Source: Frateuria_A sp035943815 (GTDB lineage Bacteria; Pseudomonadota; Gammaproteobacteria; Xanthomonadales; Rhodanobacteraceae). Taken from it: 64,000 nucleotides of DNA. The stretch is taken from assembly GCF_035943815.1 (NCBI RefSeq), contig NZ_DASZBU010000003.1, positions 1 to 64,000 on the forward strand, in the 5' to 3' direction. The notes beneath the pieces were generated by a model. It saw only the letters and a program-made list of their open reading frames with translations. It did no database searches and was not told where the DNA came from. Both the position numbers and the translations under genes were made by a program. Of the stretch, positions 10,484 through 23,203 are shown one piece after another (position 1 is the first letter of the stretch; every line of letters begins with the position of its first letter).

Positions 10484-11385
10484 ACCGATCCGTTTCCACG
10501 GTCGCGACGCCGCTGGCGCCGTCGGCGGCGGTTGGCCGCATGGCACTGGGCGCGATGTTGCTTTCCACCACCAGCATCTTCGTGGTGCTGGCGCAGGTCG
10601 CGCCGACCGTGTCGGCGTTCTACCGCATGCTGTTCGGCGGCGCGATGTTGCTGGGCTGGGTGGCGCTCACACGGGGCTGGGTGCGCGTCCATTGGCGCGA
10701 CATGGCGCTCGCGCTGCTGCCGGCGTCGGGCTTTTCGCTGGATCTGATCTTCTGGCACCGGTCGATCCTCTGGGTGGGGCCGGGCGTGGCCACGCTGCTG
10801 ACCAACCTCCAGGTGTTCCTGATGGCACTGGTTGGCTGGTGGATCTACCGCGAACGGCTGGGGCGCTGGTTCCTGCCGGGCATCGCGGTGGCGCTGGCAG
10901 GGCTGTGGCTGCTGGTCGGTGCGCACTGGTCGTTGTTCGATGCGCGGCACCGGCTCGGCGTGTGGCTGGGGCTGGCCAGCGGCCTGGCCTATACGGTCTA
11001 CCTGCTGAGCTTCCGGCGCGCGCTGTCGGGGCATACGGCGCTGCCAGCGGCGCAGTTCCTCGGGCTGATGAGTCTGCTAAGCGCGCTACTGCTGCTGTCG
11101 TGGGGGCTGGCCGAAGGCGACGCGTTCGCGCTGGCGACGGCGCGCAGCTGGAGCGCGCTGCTGGCGTTGGGCTTCTTCGGCCAGGTGCTGGCCTGGCTGC
11201 TGATGGTGGGCGCGATGCCGCTGCTGCCGGCCTCGCTGGTGGGCCTGTTGCTGCTGTTGCAGCCGGCGCTGGCCTTCGTGCTGGACGTGCTGCTGTTCAA
11301 GCGCCCGACCGGCGGTGGCGACTGGCTTGGCCTGGCGCTCGCGCTGGTTGGCATCCTGCTCGGCACGATGCGCCGGAAAAGGTAG
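10480..11385 (+). CDS. EamA-family (DMT) transporter
   Basis: 301 residues, ten hydrophobic segments in two five-helix EamA repeats (about 20-145 and 165-295). These inner-membrane proteins usually export amino acids, nucleobases or other metabolites; substrate not predictable. Starts at GTG 10480, overlapping the DUF2007 stop by four bases (GTGA), which fixes the start. apt follows after 14 bases, so this may be a small operon with a purine salvage gene. Confidence 0.85.
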   Translation: MNRSVSTVATPLAPSAAVGRMALGAMLLSTTSIFVVLAQVAPTVSAFYRMLFGGAMLLGWVALTRGWVRVHWRDMALALLPASGFSLDLIFWHRSILWVGPGVATLLTNLQVFLMALVGWWIYRERLGRWFLPGIAVALAGLWLLVGAHWSLFDARHRLGVWLGLASGLAYTVYLLSFRRALSGHTALPAAQFLGLMSLLSALLLLSWGLAEGDAFALATARSWSALLALGFFGQVLAWLLMVGAMPLLPASLVGLLLLLQPALAFVLDVLLFKRPTGGGDWLGLALALVGILLGTMRRKR

Positions 11386-11399
11386 GGGACCGGAGTTCG

Positions 11400-11921
11400 A
11401 TGGTGGAAGACCTTGCAGCGCTGATCCGCGCCGTGCCGGACTTCCCCCGGCCGGGCGTGGTCTTCCGCGACGTCACGCCGCTGCTCGCCGACGCCGGCGC
11501 GTTCGCGCGCTGCATCGATGCGCTGGCCGAACCCTGGCTGGACGAAGGCGTGCGCGTGGTGTGCGGGATCGAGTCGCGCGGCTTCATCTTCGGCGCCGCG
11601 CTGGCGCAGAAGCTCAACGCCGGCTTCGTGCCGCTGCGCAAGCCGGGCAAGTTGCCGCCGCCGGTGGTGGGCGTGGACTACGCGCTCGAGTACGGCCAGG
11701 ACCGGCTGGAAGTGCGCGCCGATGCGCTGCAGCCAGGCGAGCGCGCGCTGCTGGTCGACGACGTGCTGGCCACCGGCGGCACGCTGGCCGCGGCGCAGGC
11801 GCTGCTCGACCGCCTCGGCGTGGAGCTGGTCGGCGCGGGCGTGGTGATCGAGCTGCCGGCACTGCGGGGACGCTCGCACTGGCGGGACGACAGGCCGCTG
11901 CACGCGCTGCTGCGCTACTGA
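11400..11921 (+). CDS. apt: adenine phosphoribosyltransferase
   Basis: 173 residues, typical for bacterial Apt. It has the N-terminal IRAVPDFPRPGVVFRDVTPLL, the hood/active-site text GIESRGFIFGAALA, and the PRPP-binding loop LLVDDVLATGGTL. It converts adenine plus PRPP to AMP (purine salvage) in the cytoplasm. ATG at 11400 sits 14 bases after the transporter stop. Its last seven bases overlap the end of the convergent plsC. Confidence 0.94.
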   Translation: MVEDLAALIRAVPDFPRPGVVFRDVTPLLADAGAFARCIDALAEPWLDEGVRVVCGIESRGFIFGAALAQKLNAGFVPLRKPGKLPPPVVGVDYALEYGQDRLEVRADALQPGERALLVDDVLATGGTLAAAQALLDRLGVELVGAGVVIELPALRGRSHWRDDRPLHALLRY

Positions 11922-12646
11922 GCGGCGCCTTCCAGTAGCGCGACCACCCTCGCGCGGGCCTGCCCGGCCAGCGCATTGCGGTCATGCGGTGCGAGGCCTT
12001 GCGTGGGCAGCGGATCGCCCATCCGCAACACGATGGTTCCCGGCCGCACGCGGAAACCTGCCGCCGGCAGCACTTCGCCGCTGCCCTCGATTGCGACCGG
12101 CACCACGCTCACTCCGGCCTCGATCGCCAGTTGGAAAGCGCCGCCCTTGAACGCGCCCACGCAGCCGTCGCGGCTGCGCGTGCCTTCGGGAAAGGCACAC
12201 ACGCTGGCGCCGGCGCGCACGACTTCGACGGCCGCATGCAGCCGCCGCGCCGAGCTGCGCGCGCTGGCACGCTCGATGAACACCATGCCCATCGCCTGGG
12301 CGTACCAGCCCACGAACGGCACCTTCGCCAGTTCCTGCTTGAGCACGAAGCGCACCGGTACCGGCAGCGCGCGGAACAGCGCACAGATGTCGATCATGGA
12401 CTGGTGGTTGGCCACGAACACGTGAGGGCGCGACCAGTCGACCCGCTCCAGCCCGTGCACTTCCAGTCGGGCGCCGGCGCCGTGCAGCAGCCCCGGCGAC
12501 CAGCAGCGCGAGGCCATCCGCAGCGGCCAGCGGCGCCCGCCGGTAACGACGCGCACCAGCAGCGCCAGGCAGATCCAGCCGGCGGTCCAGAGCAGAGTGA
12601 ACAGCAATTGCAGCGTGTTGAACGTGGCCCAGGCCAGGCGGCTCAT
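11915..12646 (-). CDS. plsC: 1-acyl-sn-glycerol-3-phosphate acyltransferase
   Basis: 243 residues. An N-terminal membrane helix (about 8-35) is followed by the acyltransferase block I NHQSMID (HX4D), block II around VFIERASARSSARR, block III FPEGTRSRDG and block IV VVPVAIEG. It makes phosphatidic acid from lysophosphatidic acid on the cytoplasmic face of the inner membrane. Start MSRLAWATFN at 12646; nothing upstream resembles the family. Divergent from clpB over 172 bases, convergent with apt. Confidence 0.9.
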   Translation of the reverse strand: MSRLAWATFNTLQLLFTLLWTAGWICLALLVRVVTGGRRWPLRMASRCWSPGLLHGAGARLEVHGLERVDWSRPHVFVANHQSMIDICALFRALPVPVRFVLKQELAKVPFVGWYAQAMGMVFIERASARSSARRLHAAVEVVRAGASVCAFPEGTRSRDGCVGAFKGGAFQLAIEAGVSVVPVAIEGSGEVLPAAGFRVRPGTIVLRMGDPLPTQGLAPHDRNALAGQARARVVALLEGAAQ

Positions 12647-12743
12647 ACACGCGATCCGGAAGGTTTCGTCACGAGGCGTCCCTGCAGGCCGAGCGGAAAA
12701 TGATACGGGTCGCCCGCGTGCGCCGACCAGATGGGCCCGCCGT

Positions 12744-12771
12744 CTTGAAGGGCACTGAGACGCCCTCATCT
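12744..12771 (+). promoter_or_regulatory. sigma-32 (heat-shock) promoter for clpB
   Basis: CTTGAAG at 12744-12750 and CCTCATCT at 12764-12771, 13 bases apart. This fits the sigma-32 consensus CTTGAAA N11-16 CCCCATNT with one mismatch in each box. Transcription would start near 12778, giving a leader of about 40 bases before the clpB ATG at 12819. The leader holds a GAGGA ribosome site at 12805-12809. Confidence 0.75.
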
Positions 12772-12818
12772 CCTGCGCATTGCGGCGGGGCCGCCCGATT
12801 TTCCGAGGAATCCACGTC

Positions 12819-15410
<2,592 letters not shown>

Positions 15411-15412
15411 TA

Positions 15413-15454
15413 CCCGGCCCTCCCCTGCGGAGAGAGGGCAGGGGTGGGGCCGGG
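15413..15454. terminator. GC-rich inverted repeat after clpB
   Basis: CCCGGCCCTCCCCTGC at 15413-15428 pairs with a matching arm at 15437-15454 around a short purine loop. It lies three bases after the clpB stop and between convergent clpB and the receptor gene, so it may end both transcripts, but no strong T-run follows on either strand. It belongs to the 'CCCTCnCC...GGnGAGGG' type of intergenic palindrome seen again at 25117-25148. Confidence 0.5.
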
Positions 15455-15540
15455 TTCGCGGAAATGACGCCGGGGTTCCTTGAACGTCCCCGCTTGAGCG
15501 AAAGTCCCAGCCCCACCCCGCCGGGAGCCGGGCTGGGAAC

Positions 15541-17967
15541 TTACCAGCTGTAGCGCACCTTGCCGTACACGTACGTGCCGTTGAAGCCGAACGGCGAGAA
15601 CACCGTGTAGGGCAGGGTGCCGTTGTTGTCGTTGGCGGGGATCACGCGGTTGGGGTAGGCGCCGAACAGGTTGTCGGCGCCCAGGGTGAAGGCCCAGCGG
15701 TCCAGCGTGTAGTTGAGCGCCAGGTCGAACACCCACTTGGGATCGAACCTCTGGTCCAGCGCCGCGTTGGTCGAGTTGTACGAGGTGAAGCTGCCGTAGC
15801 GCGTCAGCGTGCTGTCCAGGCTCCAGGCGCCGTTGGTGTAGAGCCAGTTGAAGATCAGCTTGTTGCGCGGCGTGGTGTCGGCCAGCAGGCCGTACTGGTC
15901 GCGCCGGTCGATGCGCCTGAAGCTCACGCCCAGGGCATCGAGCACGGCCGGGTTGGGTCGCACGTCGGTCACCCTGTTCTGGTTGTAGTTGTAGCTGACC
16001 GTGCTGTGCAGCGTGGCGCCGTCGCCGACGTCGAACAGGTAGCTGGCCACCAGGTCGATGCCGCGGGTGCGCGTGTCCACCGCGTTGGTGAAGTAGGAGA
16101 TGCCGCTGAAGTTGGTGTTGGCGATGCCGTTGGCGGCCAGGTAGTCGCGCACCGCGGGCGAGGTGGTGGAGATGGTGCTCGACAGCGTGATGCGGTCGCG
16201 GATCCTGATCTGGTAGACGTCGGCGCTCAGGTCCAGCCCTTGCGCCGGACTCCACACCGCGCCGAAGGTCAGGTTGCGCGACTTCTCGGGCTTGAGCGGC
16301 TCGCCGCCCAGCAGCACCGCGATCGGGCTGGTCGAGGACACCAGGCCGGTGTTGTAGATCCCGGCCGGCAGGCCCAGCGAATTGCCGGCGCCGAAGTACA
16401 GCGATGACGTGTATGAGTAGAACTGCTGCGCCAGCGACGGCGCGCGGAAGCCGGTCGAGGCGCTGCCGCGCAGGGCGAAGCTGTCGGTGAAGTCGAAGCG
16501 GCCGGCCAGGGCGCCGGAGGTGGTGGTGCCGAAGTCCGAATAGTCCTCGTGGCGCACCGCGAGCGAGGTGCCCAGGCGGTCGGTGAGGTTGGTCTCCAGG
16601 CTCACGTACTCGGCCACGTCGTGGCGGGCATGCGAGCCCGCGTTGGCCGGCTGGTAGCCACCGAAGCCCTGCGCGCCGCCGGAGCGGCCGGAGTTGCCGG
16701 TGTAGTACGAGGGCAGGTCTCCGGCGCGGATCTGGTAGCTCTGGCGCAGGTACTCGGCCCCGAAGGCGAGCGTCACGTCGTTGGGCAGCCAGCCAACCGA
16801 CAGATCCTTGGCGACATCCACGTCCAGCGACTGCTGCGCGGCATCCAGGATGCCGTCGTGGAAGCGCGTGGGCGTGGTGCCGAAGTCGTTGAGATAGGCG
16901 CGGTTGAGTGAGTTGGAGGTGGCATAGGAGACGCGGTTGCCGCCGTAGTTGCCCGAGACGTCCCAGCGCCAGCCGCCGGTCGTCTTGCCGCGGATGCCCG
17001 CCACCAGCGAGCGGTCGGTGGAGTCGGCGTTCTCCAACGGCAGGTAGCCATTGGGATAGAGCGCGGGCACCGAGTTGGCGTTGGACAGGTTGCGGAAGAA
17101 CGCCGGCGAGACGGTCCGGCGCCGCCCGAAGTGGCCGAAGGCATAGAGCTGCGCCGCGGGCGAGAGGTCGTACTGCGCGTTGAGCATCAGGTTGTGGTCG
17201 GTCACCGCCGGGTCACCGTAGCGCTGGGTGACGCCCTCCTGCGGCCGCGTGCGGTTGGGACCGGCGTGGTTGGTGTAGTCCTGGTGGCCGTCCTGCACGG
17301 TGAAACGCGCCCAGCCGTTCTCGCCCAGCGGCACGCCGGCGTTGGCGGTGCCCTGCCACTGGCGGCCGTCGCCGGCGGAGTACCGGCCGCCGGAAAGCGA
17401 CACGTCGCCGCCTTGCGCGCCCTTCTTGAGCACGATGTTGATCACGCCGGCGATGGCATCGGAACCGTACTGCGCCGAGGCACCGTCGCGCAGCACCTCG
17501 ATGTGGTCGATCGCGTCGATCGGGATGGTGTTGAGGTCCACCGCCTGCGAGCCGCGGCCCAGCACGCCGTTGGTCAGGATGATCGCGCCCGGGTGCCAGC
17601 GCTTGCCGTCGACCAGCACCAGCACCTGGTCTGGCGAGAGGCCGCGCAATTGCGCGGGGCGCTGCGAGTCGGCGGTGTCCGCGGCGGACGGGCGCGGGAA
17701 GGTGAGCGAGGGGATCACCCGCGCCAGCGCGGTGGAGAGTTCGGAGGTGCCGGTCTGCTTGAGCAGGTTGGCCGAGACCACGTCCACCGGCGTGAGCGAA
17801 CTGCTCTCGGTGCGGTTGTCCGCGCGCGTGCCGGTGACGATCACGGTGCCCAGGTTCTTGGCCTTCTTCGCCGCCGGAGCGCTGTCCTGGGCGTGGGCGG
17901 CGGAACAGGCGAGCAGCACCGCAGCGGGAATGAGTGCAAGGCGGGGAAGGGCGCGGGATTGCTTCAC
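15541..17967 (-). CDS. TonB-dependent outer-membrane receptor
   Basis: 808 residues: signal peptide (about 1-26, cut after AHA), a TonB-box-like stretch near LGTVIVTGT, plug domain (about 45-165, with VLVLVDGKRWHPGA and IDHIEVLRDGASAQYGSDAIAGVINIVLKK), then a 22-strand barrel ending in aromatic KVRYSW. Substrate unknown: plug text of this kind occurs in many large receptors of this order, and no siderophore, cobalamin or carbohydrate genes are adjacent. The start is GTG at 17967, with AGGAG at a 7-base distance. No regulatory box recognised upstream. Divergent from the FmdB gene over 215 bases. Confidence 0.88.
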   Translation of the reverse strand: MKQSRALPRLALIPAAVLLACSAAHAQDSAPAAKKAKNLGTVIVTGTRADNRTESSSLTPVDVVSANLLKQTGTSELSTALARVIPSLTFPRPSAADTADSQRPAQLRGLSPDQVLVLVDGKRWHPGAIILTNGVLGRGSQAVDLNTIPIDAIDHIEVLRDGASAQYGSDAIAGVINIVLKKGAQGGDVSLSGGRYSAGDGRQWQGTANAGVPLGENGWARFTVQDGHQDYTNHAGPNRTRPQEGVTQRYGDPAVTDHNLMLNAQYDLSPAAQLYAFGHFGRRRTVSPAFFRNLSNANSVPALYPNGYLPLENADSTDRSLVAGIRGKTTGGWRWDVSGNYGGNRVSYATSNSLNRAYLNDFGTTPTRFHDGILDAAQQSLDVDVAKDLSVGWLPNDVTLAFGAEYLRQSYQIRAGDLPSYYTGNSGRSGGAQGFGGYQPANAGSHARHDVAEYVSLETNLTDRLGTSLAVRHEDYSDFGTTTSGALAGRFDFTDSFALRGSASTGFRAPSLAQQFYSYTSSLYFGAGNSLGLPAGIYNTGLVSSTSPIAVLLGGEPLKPEKSRNLTFGAVWSPAQGLDLSADVYQIRIRDRITLSSTISTTSPAVRDYLAANGIANTNFSGISYFTNAVDTRTRGIDLVASYLFDVGDGATLHSTVSYNYNQNRVTDVRPNPAVLDALGVSFRRIDRRDQYGLLADTTPRNKLIFNWLYTNGAWSLDSTLTRYGSFTSYNSTNAALDQRFDPKWVFDLALNYTLDRWAFTLGADNLFGAYPNRVIPANDNNGTLPYTVFSPFGFNGTYVYGKVRYSW

Positions 17968-18182
17968 GGAAAACTCCTGTAATGCGAGGGGGCGATCGGG
18001 CCGACGGGCTATGGTCCAGGCGGGATGCCGTGTGGCCTTGCGTTGGGTCGCGGCAGGCTACTCCGCGCGGCTGGCCGCTGCCAAGGCGTGTGCGATGGAA
18101 ACGCGCCGTTGAAATTGCGACGGGCGACTCGATAATGCGCCAAGCCGTTTTGTGGGGCGTCCTGTCCGGAGTTGTACGAGCC

Positions 18183-18482
18183 ATGCCCATCTACGAGTTC
18201 GAATGCGTCCAGTGCGGACACCGTTTCGACCGCCTGCAGAAACTTTCCGATCCCGATCCTTCCAGCTGTCCCGCTTGCGAGGCGCCGCGCGTGCAACGCA
18301 AAGTGAGTGCGCCCTCGTTCCGCCTCGCCGGCAGCGGCTGGTACGAAACCGACTTCAAGAAGGACGGCGACAAGAAGCGCAACCTGGCCGGCGACGGCGA
18401 GGCCAAGGCCGCTTCCCCGGCTCCGGCCCCGGCTCCCGCGCCGGCTGCCGAGAGCAAGCCCTCCGCCGCCAGCGGGGACTGA
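18183..18482 (+). CDS. FmdB-family zinc-ribbon protein
   Basis: 99 residues. The first 45 form the FmdB/CxxC-CxxC putative regulatory domain: MPIYEFECVQCGHRFDRLQ and SSCPACEA, two CxxC pairs that should hold one zinc. The rest is a charged linker and an Ala/Pro/Ser tail without structure. The function of FmdB proteins is not settled. Immediately upstream of aspS (228 bases), as in several related genomes by recollection. Confidence 0.82.
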   Translation: MPIYEFECVQCGHRFDRLQKLSDPDPSSCPACEAPRVQRKVSAPSFRLAGSGWYETDFKKDGDKKRNLAGDGEAKAASPAPAPAPAPAAESKPSAASGD

Positions 18483-18652
18483 ACGCGCGGCGCTTAGGCT
18501 CCCAGCTCGCGTCGCTTGCTCGGCGTGAACGGTTTTTCCCGGAGCCGCTCGTCCTGAGCGCAGGCCGCGGCCGCACGCGGACAGCGGCCGCGTCGGGGTG
18601 GCCGATGAAGCCTAAGGGACATGGCGAGGGGCGCATCGATGGCTGCGGCCGA

Positions 18653-18661
18653 TGCTAAAAT
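18653..18661 (+). promoter_or_regulatory. extended -10 promoter for aspS
   Basis: TGC followed directly by TAAAAT (18656-18661) is an extended -10 element 50 bases before the aspS ATG. No convincing -35 stands at the right distance, which extended -10 promoters tolerate. The 170 bases before it (18483-18652) hold palindromes: an 8-base repeat CTTAGGCT at 18493-18500 with its complement at 18609-18616, and GCGGCCGC-rich hairpins. Confidence 0.45.
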
Positions 18662-18710
18662 CGCACGTTCGCACGTCCATCTGCATCGAGCCCCCGGAGT
18701 TTCCCTTCCT

Positions 18711-20465
<1,755 letters not shown>

Positions 20466-20474
20466 CGCCGGTGG

Positions 20475-20545
20475 CGTAGGGTAAGCTCGGATCCACCTTG
20501 CGGCCCTGGCGCGAGTCCCCATGGCGGGCTGAAGCCAACCCTACG
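20475..20545. repeat. REP-like palindrome with CGTAGGGT ends
   Basis: CGTAGGGT at 20475-20482 is matched by ACCCTACG at 20538-20545, with further pairing inside (GGGCTGAAGCC). A related half is visible at about 54440 (CGTAGGGTGGGCCACC). Such elements are scattered between genes in this bacterial order. Located between aspS and the hydrolase gene, it may also limit read-through. Confidence 0.5.
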
Positions 20546-20560
20546 ACCGGCTGCGAATTC

Positions 20561-21193
20561 ATGCCCGACCAGATCATCCTGCTGCACGGCCTGTGGATGC
20601 GCGGCTTCGCACTGGCCCTGCTGCACAAGCGGATGGCCGAAGCGGGCTTCGCGGTCGACCGTTTCGACTACATGAGCGTGGTGGCGACGCAGGAGCGCAT
20701 CGTCGAGCGCCTGCATGCGCATATGCAGCGCTACGGATCCGGGCCGGTGCACCTGGTCGGCCACAGCCTGGGCGGCCTGCTCGCGCTGCAGGCCTGCCGG
20801 GAAGCCGCCGGACTGCCGCCCGGGCGCATCGTCTGCCTCGGCTCGCCGCTCAAGGGCAGCGCCGCGGCGCGCGGGTTCGCCGGCTTCGGGCAGGGCGGCG
20901 AGGCGTTGCTGGGCCACAGCCGCGAGTTGCTCGAGCACGGCCTGGAACGATGGGAGGGCGAGCGCGAGGTGGGCATGATCGCCGGCCGCGTGCCGATCGG
21001 CCTGGGCGCCATGCTGGCGCACATGGAGGGTGCGCACGACGGCACCGTGGCGGTGGCCGAGACGCAGCTGCCTGGCCTCGCCGACCACTGCGTGATCGAG
21101 ACCAGCCACACGGGCCTGCTGCTGTCGGCCGAGGCGGCGCGCCAGGTGGCGCATTTCCTGCGCGAGGGCCGTTTCGAGCGGGCCGACGGCTGA
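20561..21193 (+). CDS. alpha/beta-hydrolase, lipase-like esterase
   Basis: 210 residues. It opens with IILLHGLWMRG (strand and oxyanion turn) and has the nucleophile elbow GHSLGG. A later His in VIETSHTGLLLS is the likely catalytic His, and an Asp before it (HDGTVAV) completes the triad. Fold is of the PGAP1-like/lipase class 2 type; no signal peptide, so it is cytoplasmic. Substrate unknown. The start at 20561 gives the family-like N-terminus; upstream in-frame text is REP-derived. Confidence 0.8.
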   Translation: MPDQIILLHGLWMRGFALALLHKRMAEAGFAVDRFDYMSVVATQERIVERLHAHMQRYGSGPVHLVGHSLGGLLALQACREAAGLPPGRIVCLGSPLKGSAAARGFAGFGQGGEALLGHSRELLEHGLERWEGEREVGMIAGRVPIGLGAMLAHMEGAHDGTVAVAETQLPGLADHCVIETSHTGLLLSAEAARQVAHFLREGRFERADG

Positions 21194-21206
21194 GTCGTTC
21201 GGGCGT

Positions 21207-21237
21207 TTGTCGGGGCCACGCCGGGTTGGGGTAAAAT
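21207..21237 (+). promoter_or_regulatory. candidate promoter for yebC-ruvCA
   Basis: TTGTCG (21207-21212) and TAAAAT (21232-21237) are 19 bases apart, with the yebC ATG at 21271. The long spacer makes it a weak match; the -10 is good. Confidence 0.35.
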
Positions 21238-21270
21238 CGCCCGCTTGTCCATTGTTCAGGTTTTCCCGCC

Positions 21271-21993
21271 ATGGGTAGAGGCCCGTCCATCGAAGGCCGC
21301 AAGAACGCCGAGGACGCCAAGCGCGCCAAGGTGTTCACCAAGCTGATCCGCGAAATCACCGTCGCCACCCGTGCCGGCGTGGCCGATCCGGCCGCCAACC
21401 CGCGCCTGCGGGCGGCGGTGGACAAGGCGCTGTCGGCCAACATGACCAAGGACACCATCGAACGCGCGATCAAGCGCGGCTCCGGTGCCGAGGGTGGCGG
21501 CGAGGAACTGCGCTACGAGGGCTACGGCCCCGGCGGCGTGGCCATGATCATCGAGTGCTTCACCGACAACCCCACCCGCACCGTGGCCGACGTGCGCCAT
21601 GCGTTGACCAAGCACGGCGGCAACCTGGGCACTTCCGGTTCGGTGGCCTTCCAGTTCACCCGTTGCGGCGAGCTCACCTTCGCCACCGGCGGCGACGAGG
21701 CGGCCGAGGAGAAGGTGCTGGAAGCGGCGCTGGAAGCGGGCGCCGACGACGTGGTCAACGAGCATGGCGAGAGCACGGTGGTCTGCGCGCCGGAAAACTT
21801 CGAAGCGGTGCAGCAGGCGCTGGCCGATGCCGGCCTGGTCGCGCTGCACGCGGGCGTGGGCATGCGCGCGAACAACCGCGTCGCGGTGCCGGAGGACGTG
21901 CTCGAGCCCCTCACCGACCTGCTCGAGCGCCTCGACGCGCTGGACGACGTGAGCGAGGTCTACCACAACGCCCTGTTGCCGAGCGATGGCTAG
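21271..21993 (+). CDS. yebC: YebC/PmpR-family translation/transcription factor
   Basis: 240 residues. The family start MGRGPSIEGRKNAEDAKRAKVFTKL and the core YEGYGPGGVAMIIECFTDNPTRT are clear. Recent work ties YebC-type (TACO1-like) proteins to the ribosome and relief of stalling; others act as DNA-binding regulators. Directly upstream of ruvC, which overlaps its last eight bases, the conserved yebC-ruvC arrangement. Confidence 0.93.
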   Translation: MGRGPSIEGRKNAEDAKRAKVFTKLIREITVATRAGVADPAANPRLRAAVDKALSANMTKDTIERAIKRGSGAEGGGEELRYEGYGPGGVAMIIECFTDNPTRTVADVRHALTKHGGNLGTSGSVAFQFTRCGELTFATGGDEAAEEKVLEAALEAGADDVVNEHGESTVVCAPENFEAVQQALADAGLVALHAGVGMRANNRVAVPEDVLEPLTDLLERLDALDDVSEVYHNALLPSDG

Positions 21994-22597
21994 CAAGGCT
22001 GACTGGGAGCAGGGCGCAGGGAACGGGAAGCACGCGGATCTCGCAGGATCCCCGTCTGCCTTTTCCCGCCCTGCGTCCATCACCCGCATCCTTGGCATCG
22101 ACCCCGGCAGCCAGCGCACCGGCTTCGGGATCATCGACGTCGACGCGGCGGGCAAGCTCACCCACGTGTGCCACGGGGCAGTGGCGGTGGCGGGCGAGGA
22201 CACCTTCCCGCTGCGCCTGAAACGCATCTTTGACGAGCTGGCGGCGATCGTCGAAAGCCACCGGCCGGCCGAATGCGGCATCGAGCGGGTGTTCATGGCG
22301 CGCAACCCCGATTCGGCGCTGAAGCTCGGCCAGGCGCGTGGCGCGGCGATCTGCGCGGTGGCGGCCCGGGGCCTTGCAGTGCATGAATACGCGCCCACCG
22401 AAATCAAGCAGGCCGTGGTCGGAAGCGGCCGCGGCGACAAAAGCCAGGTGCAGCACATGATCGGCGTGCTGCTCGGCCTCAAGGGGCCGCTGCAGCCCGA
22501 CGCGGCCGACGCGCTGGCGATCGCGGTAACCCATGCGCACACGCGCGCGAGCCTCGCGCGCGTGGGCATTCCCCGCACGGCCTGGAGACGGCGATGA
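21986..22597 (+). CDS. ruvC: Holliday junction resolvase RuvC with repeat-derived N-terminal extension
   Basis: 203 residues; usual RuvC is about 170. The core begins at residue 32 with ITRILGIDPGSQRTGFGIID (catalytic Asp). The other acidic residues are in CGIERVF and in QPDAADALAIA. It cuts Holliday junctions symmetrically as a dimer. The only usable start is ATG 21986, which overlaps the yebC stop; no ATG, GTG or TTG lies in frame between it and the core. Residues about 9-31 are encoded by an inverted repeat (22012-22078) that looks like an intergenic palindrome captured in frame. ruvA follows with a 4-base overlap. Confidence 0.93.
   Translation: MASKADWEQGAGNGKHADLAGSPSAFSRPASITRILGIDPGSQRTGFGIIDVDAAGKLTHVCHGAVAVAGEDTFPLRLKRIFDELAAIVESHRPAECGIERVFMARNPDSALKLGQARGAAICAVAARGLAVHEYAPTEIKQAVVGSGRGDKSQVQHMIGVLLGLKGPLQPDAADALAIAVTHAHTRASLARVGIPRTAWRRR
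22012..22078. repeat. palindromic repeat inside the ruvC 5' end
   Basis: GGGCGCAGGGAACGGGAAG (22012-22030) is imperfectly complementary to CTTTTCCCGCCCTGCGTCC (22060-22078). Inside, CGGATC and GGATCCCCG extend the stem. Its GGGAACGGGAA text resembles scattered intergenic repeats of this order. It keeps the ruvC frame open. Confidence 0.6.
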
Positions 22598-23193
22598 TCG
22601 GACGACTGCGCGGCATCCTGGTCTCCAAGCAGCCGCCCTGGCTGCTGGTGGACGTGGGCGGCGTCGGCTACGAGCTGGAGGCGCCGATGTCCACCATCTA
22701 CGACCTGCCGCCCACGGGCAAGGAAGTCACCCTGCTCACCCACCATGCGGTGAAGGAGGACAGCGTCGCGCTGTACGGCTTCCTGCACGAGGCCGAGCGG
22801 GCGCTGTTCCGCAACCTGCAGAAGGTCTCCGGCATCGGCGCCAAGATCGCGCTGGCGGTGCTCTCGGGGGTGTCGACGAACGATTTCGCCCGGCTGGTGC
22901 AGGCGGGGGACGTCGTGGCGCTGACCAAGATCCCGGGCATCGGCAAGAAGACCGCCGAGCGCATCGTGGTCGAACTGCGGGACCGCGTGGAGGGCCTGGG
23001 CGTGGTTCTGCCGGGCGCCTCCGGCCGGAACGGCGGCGCGCCGCTGGACCCGGCCGGCGAAGCCGCCGTGGCCCTGCAGCAGCTCGGCTACAAGCCCGCC
23101 GAGGTGGCGCGGCTGGTGCAGAAGGTCACGGCCGAGGGCGACGACGCCGAGGCGATCATCCGCAAGGCCCTGCGCGCCGCGCTGGGTGCCTGA
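22594..23193 (+). CDS. ruvA: Holliday junction branch-migration protein RuvA
   Basis: 199 residues: OB-fold (1-~65), a tandem helix-hairpin-helix domain (KVSGIGAKIALAVLSG and IPGIGKKTAERIVVEL), and a C-terminal helical domain III that contacts RuvB. It binds the four-way junction as a tetramer. ATG 22594 overlaps the ruvC stop (ATGA). Confidence 0.95.
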   Translation: MIGRLRGILVSKQPPWLLVDVGGVGYELEAPMSTIYDLPPTGKEVTLLTHHAVKEDSVALYGFLHEAERALFRNLQKVSGIGAKIALAVLSGVSTNDFARLVQAGDVVALTKIPGIGKKTAERIVVELRDRVEGLGVVLPGASGRNGGAPLDPAGEAAVALQQLGYKPAEVARLVQKVTAEGDDAEAIIRKALRAALGA

Positions 23194-23203
23194 AGCGAAG
23201 AGC

